Virus record (IMG/VR): IMGVR_UViG_3300020470_000036
Location: 1-44,042 of that record
Direction: 5' to 3' (one strand)
Length of the DNA: 44,042 nucleotides
Source: a virus
Shown: positions 41,500 through 44,042 of the stretch, piece after piece
Layout: every line of letters starts with the position of its first letter
Position numbering within the stretch: position 1 is the stretch's first letter
The notes under the pieces: model-generated
What the model was told of the DNA's origin: nothing
Databases searched by the model: none
What the model saw: only the letters and a program-made list of their open reading frames with translations
Program-made: the position numbers and the translations under genes

Positions 41500-42073
41500 A
41501 GCACATTACGATTTTGACTTTGATAGTATGAGAAGTCATATTGATGAGCGTGTAGATGCTGCTGCACCTCAGATGGGAGACAATACACCAGAGAAAGGTG
41601 GTGGTGTAACAACTGTTGTACATTGTCTCACGGATCCACCACATAACTGGAAGATGTTTGACGAATTCAAACTTTGGTTGTATGATAGGATTGATGAAGT
41701 ATGGGAGGACTATCAACTCCAACCCATGATGAGACAGATAAGTGAGTCATGGATTAATAAACATCCACCAGGTGCATGGACATCAGAGCATCATCATCAA
41801 TGTATACAGGTTGCAGTAGCAGTCTATCTAAATGTACCAGAGAATAGTGGTAGGTTCTTAGTTAAAGATCCAACAGAGATCTATAAGAGACAAGAACCAT
41901 TAGACTATCATTATTATGAGAGAGGTGGAGAATGGGAACCAATAGAGATAACAACAGGTGATGTATTATTCTTTCCAGGATGGTTATATCATAAGACTGA
42001 GGTTAATAAATCTAAGGAAGATAGATATGTCATGTCATTGAATATAAGAGGGGCACACATGTACCATGATTAA
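41459..42073 (+). CDS. 2OG-Fe(II) oxygenase (TIGR02466-like), island copy 4
   Basis: A 204-residue oxygenase; the start at 41459 (MSLSPVHLKPQIHRAHYDF) has a purine-rich leader, while an alternative TTG at 41447 would add four residues. The metal region is TSEHHHQCIQVAVAVYLNVP with H111 and H113, distal H178 lies in FPGWLYHKTEVN, and R189 follows in EDRYVMSLNI. PENSGRFLVKDP is the usual strand after the first ligands. It has a longer acidic and aromatic middle part (DYHYYERGGEWEP). Overlap with the preceding gene is 41 nt and with the following gene 8 nt. Substrate unknown. Confidence 0.82.
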   Translation: MSLSPVHLKPQIHRAHYDFDFDSMRSHIDERVDAAAPQMGDNTPEKGGGVTTVVHCLTDPPHNWKMFDEFKLWLYDRIDEVWEDYQLQPMMRQISESWINKHPPGAWTSEHHHQCIQVAVAVYLNVPENSGRFLVKDPTEIYKRQEPLDYHYYERGGEWEPIEITTGDVLFFPGWLYHKTEVNKSKEDRYVMSLNIRGAHMYHD

Positions 42074-42758
42074 AGTATTTGATACTAAATTAATATCCCC
42101 TGAAATGTTTTGGGAGGTAGTATACCTACCATATAAATTCACTAGGACAGATGATGTTAACCCAGAAGGTAACCCATCAGATGCACAGGCAACAATGTAC
42201 TGGACACACCAGTTATATAATTTTTGTCCTGTTGAGGATCCAGACTATCATCAGAATGCAGGGTTAGAAGCAAGTAATAATAAAATATATCTTGATGTAT
42301 TAAATTATTTGGAAGCAGTTTGCCCTGATTTGCCACCTCGTGCCAATCTATACGCATCATATGTAAATACCCTTAAGTTTGGTGATATGCCAGGCATACA
42401 TGTTGATGCACCATATTTTGTTGAAGATAACATGACAGTATTAGTATATCTTAATGCTGAGTGGATGCCTAACTGGGGTGGTGAGACTATATTCTATGAC
42501 CACAACTTAGATGCAGCGAAGGTTGTATCATTAAAACCAGGTCGTGTTGTTATGTTTGATGGTCGCATACCACACACAGGCAGAGCACCTAATCGTGTAA
42601 CACCTTACAATCGCTACATCCTAGCATACAAGTATATGACACCAGAAACTAGACAGAAATTATTTGTCGATCATGAGATGAATGGGATGCCACCAGTCAT
42701 GGATCATGGCATCGTTGGTTTTGATCCCAACACAGTTAAGGAATTAGACTTGACATGA
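42066..42758 (+). CDS. 2OG-Fe(II) oxygenase, prolyl-4-hydroxylase type, island copy 5
   Basis: A 230-residue oxygenase with the textbook P4H pattern: H112 and D114 (GIHVDAPYFVEDN), MTVLVYLNAEWMPNWGGETIF-like strands, distal H170 (GRIPHTGRAPNR) and R183 (NRYILAYKYM). The G-G-E-T-x-F stretch is classical for P4H-like hydroxylases. Typical substrates of the wider family are proline residues in proteins, though phage members may act otherwise. It has a long helical N-terminus (YWTHQLYNFCPVEDPD). This is the most conventional hydroxylase of the island and the best candidate for protein modification. Its stop overlaps the next start as ATGA. Confidence 0.87.
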   Translation: MIKVFDTKLISPEMFWEVVYLPYKFTRTDDVNPEGNPSDAQATMYWTHQLYNFCPVEDPDYHQNAGLEASNNKIYLDVLNYLEAVCPDLPPRANLYASYVNTLKFGDMPGIHVDAPYFVEDNMTVLVYLNAEWMPNWGGETIFYDHNLDAAKVVSLKPGRVVMFDGRIPHTGRAPNRVTPYNRYILAYKYMTPETRQKLFVDHEMNGMPPVMDHGIVGFDPNTVKELDLT

Positions 42759-42991
42759 GCAGAAACCTCGATATGCTAATAAATAGTTCTGCTTCAGATC
42801 TTTTAGGGGAAGGATCCAACATGTACATGTCACTTAAAACTGCTATTTTAAATCACGATCAAAAAGAATTACTTAAGAAAGCATTATTCTTTTATCAAAA
42901 AGATGCCTGTGAGCATCAAGGAGACTTATCAGAAAATGATAGAGGTTTAATTGAATCTATCATAGATACTTTGCACATGAAAAACATATGA
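42755..42991 (+). CDS. Small helical protein of unknown function
   Basis: A 78-residue protein starting MSRNLDMLINSSASDLLG if the ATGA overlap start at 42755 is used. A second in-frame ATG at 42821 has a better ribosome-binding sequence (AGGGGAAGGA) and lies downstream of a late promoter motif at 42778; a late transcript would give the shorter 56-residue form. The remainder is helical and charged: LKTAILNHDQKELLKKALFF, YQKDACEHQGDLSENDRG, LIESIIDTLHM. No family was recognised. It lies between two oxygenases and overlaps the second by 4 nt. Confidence 0.6.
   Translation: MSRNLDMLINSSASDLLGEGSNMYMSLKTAILNHDQKELLKKALFFYQKDACEHQGDLSENDRGLIESIIDTLHMKNI
42778..42785 (+). promoter_or_regulatory. 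Late promoter motif inside the oxygenase island
   Basis: AATAAATA matches NATAAATA and lies 35 nt before the ATG at 42821. A TTGACA (42750-42755) with TATGCT (42772-42777) at a 16-nt spacing lies directly upstream, so both promoter types may overlap here. It would drive the last three genes. Confidence 0.4.
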
Positions 42992-43623
42992 ATGAACCAC
43001 AGATTGTCGCTCTATTTTCACAACCACTCTATATTAATATGGAGAAACTGCCTCAATCAGTAATTGATGCAGTTGCTAATACTGAGCATGAAGTACTTGA
43101 ATGTAATGACTCATTATATGCTAAGAATGGGTTAATGTCTAAGGATAGACAATGGTTATCCACACAACAAGAAACAAGAGAAATAGTAGAGAGACATCTG
43201 GATCATTATGTGTATAATACACTAGGGATTGCACGTGAGCGATGTCAATTAACACATCAATCATCATGGTGCAATATGCACACGCCTGGTCATTGTGGTG
43301 CTGGTCACTGTCATACTAATAGTATGTTTAGTGGAGTATTATATACTCAAATACCAGAGAATAGTGGCACAATAAGATTTCATATACCTAATATGTTTCC
43401 AACATATGTAACACAAACTGTGTTACCAGATATAAGAGAATCTAACATCTATAATATGAGAGAAGCAGAGATTGTACCACAAGAGGGTATGATTATATGT
43501 TTCCCCTCTCATTTGAATCATACTATTGGTGTACATGAGGGAGTTGGTAAACGATTCTCTATGGCATTCAATTATTTCCTTAAGGGTGCGTTTGGTTATG
43601 ATGACAACGCATTAACATTATGA
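42988..43623 (+). CDS. 2OG-Fe(II) oxygenase (TIGR02466-like), island copy 6
   Basis: A 211-residue oxygenase. The first metal region is unusually rich in Cys and His: WCNMHTPGHCGAGHCHTNSM, with H107 and H109 the likely aligned positions, followed by the family strand SGVLYTQIPENSGTIRF. The distal region is CFPSHLNHTIGVHEG (H175 or H178) and the 2OG residue is R189 (GKRFSMAFNYF). The Cys/His cluster before the active site (C95, C103, C108) is not seen in the other copies and might bind a second metal. It overlaps both neighbours by 4 nt. Substrate unknown. Confidence 0.82.
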   Translation: MNEPQIVALFSQPLYINMEKLPQSVIDAVANTEHEVLECNDSLYAKNGLMSKDRQWLSTQQETREIVERHLDHYVYNTLGIARERCQLTHQSSWCNMHTPGHCGAGHCHTNSMFSGVLYTQIPENSGTIRFHIPNMFPTYVTQTVLPDIRESNIYNMREAEIVPQEGMIICFPSHLNHTIGVHEGVGKRFSMAFNYFLKGAFGYDDNALTL

Positions 43624-43964
43624 CAATTCCTATATTCTTAGCGGAGGCAATACCATTGGAAGTGAGAAACATTCTTAAATCATTAAAAAGAGGAATGCCA
43701 GTTAGGTTAAAGAGTGGAGAAGAAGGCACTATCAATTTTATTGGTAATGAATATATAACTGTTAGCATGAATAGGAGAGAAGATCCTAATTCAATGCATG
43801 GTTATAAAGAGACAAATGTTTTAGTATATCCCCATGAGTGGGATGATATGGAAATAGAGGATGAGCATTTTTATAATCATAAGAATTATAAAGGTGTGAT
43901 AAGAGATCATCCTGGAAATGAAGATTTGCCCTCTGATATTACTGGAAATGAGAACGCAGAATAA
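43620..43964 (+). CDS. Conserved small phage protein with SH3-like core
   Basis: A 114-residue acidic protein starting MTIPIFLAEAIPLEVRNIL. After a helix (RNILKSLKRGMPVRLKSG) comes a small barrel-like part: VRLKSGEEGTINFIGNEYIT and VSMNRREDPNSM, then TNVLVYPHEWDDMEIED. This resembles SH3-like folds in shape. The end is a flexible acidic tail (GNEDLPSDITGNENAE). I recognise it as a type often seen in cyanomyoviruses but cannot name a family. It overlaps the last oxygenase by 4 nt and the partial membrane gene by 17 nt. No catalytic residues were seen. Confidence 0.68.
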   Translation: MTIPIFLAEAIPLEVRNILKSLKRGMPVRLKSGEEGTINFIGNEYITVSMNRREDPNSMHGYKETNVLVYPHEWDDMEIEDEHFYNHKNYKGVIRDHPGNEDLPSDITGNENAE

Positions 43965-44042
43965 AGAAAACTACTACTATGTTTTTTGGGTAGTAGCAAT
44001 GGTGGCATTTATTATACCCCAAGTATTCACAGCATATGGTAT
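43948..44042 (+). CDS. Small membrane protein, 3' end outside window
   Basis: An ATG at 43948 opens a frame that runs to the window end: MRTQNKENYYYVFW followed by VVAMVAFIIPQVFTAYG, one clear hydrophobic span after a short polar start. It overlaps the preceding gene by 17 nt in another frame. The Y-Y-x-F-W start of the span and the aromatic end recall the 64-residue membrane protein at 21132. Length and function are unknown because the C-terminus is missing. Confidence 0.55.
   Translation, partial: MRTQNKENYYYVFWVVAMVAFIIPQVFTAYG

Noticed and set aside
42750-42777. TTGACA-16-TATGCT as a firm promoter
   Set aside because: It lies across the end of one gene and start of the next with a weak -10; kept only as a remark with the late motif at 42778.

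Overview
The window is a piece of a T4-like myovirus genome that infects marine picocyanobacteria (Synechococcus or Prochlorococcus). It carries T4-type replication, baseplate and head genes (gp32, gp33, gp53, gp48, gp4, gp54, gp26, gp51, gp27-like, gp5-like). It also carries genes typical of cyanophages: thyX, phoH, a DUF1825 protein, a CP12 homologue, a CpeT-like lyase, a TalC-type transaldolase and flavin-dependent halogenases. The DNA is AT-rich and densely packed, with many 1-4 nt ATGA/TAATG overlaps. T4-type late promoter motifs (TATAAATA or close variants) precede many of the virion genes. No tRNA, insertion sequence, integrase or CRISPR array was seen. No gene-free stretch exceeds 300 bases; the longest gaps (about 21886-22010 and 22176-22293) hold late promoters and a terminator.

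Layout. 1-4546: DNA metabolism, with the thyX C-terminus, a small protein, phoH, a PD-(D/E)XK exonuclease, a 2OG-Fe(II) oxygenase, gp33, DUF1825, gp32 and a secreted His-rich protein, closed by a strong terminator. 4633-6482 (minus strand): baseplate genes gp53 and gp48, head-to-head with gp4 and with overlapping start codons. 6481-19138: gp4, an unknown, gp54, gp26, gp51, two paralogous giant hydrophobic tape-measure-like proteins, a gp27-like hub, then cp12, an unknown, a CpeT-like gene and a gp5-like OB/spike protein. 19147-22175: small unknowns, talC, a cupin and a 2OG oxygenase, closed by a second terminator. 22294-34350: fibre and structural block, ending in a fibrinogen-like protein, three tandem paralogous glycine-rich adhesins and a probable fibre-assembly protein. 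34377-43964: an enzyme island with two tandem flavin-dependent halogenases, two tandem paralogues of an unknown protein, and six tandem Fe(II)/2OG- or JmjC-like oxygenases. The window ends in a partial small membrane protein.

How the genes may work together. The early/middle block supplies nucleotides and replication and recruits late transcription through gp33. Late promoters then drive baseplate and fibre production. cp12 and cpeT sit among baseplate genes and talC follows gp5; in other cyanophages CP12 and TalC are thought to restrain the Calvin cycle and push carbon through the pentose phosphate pathway. The most unusual part is the halogenase/oxygenase/unknown island directly behind the tail-tip adhesins, which looks like a tailoring system acting on a protein, peptide or small molecule. 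That role is inference.
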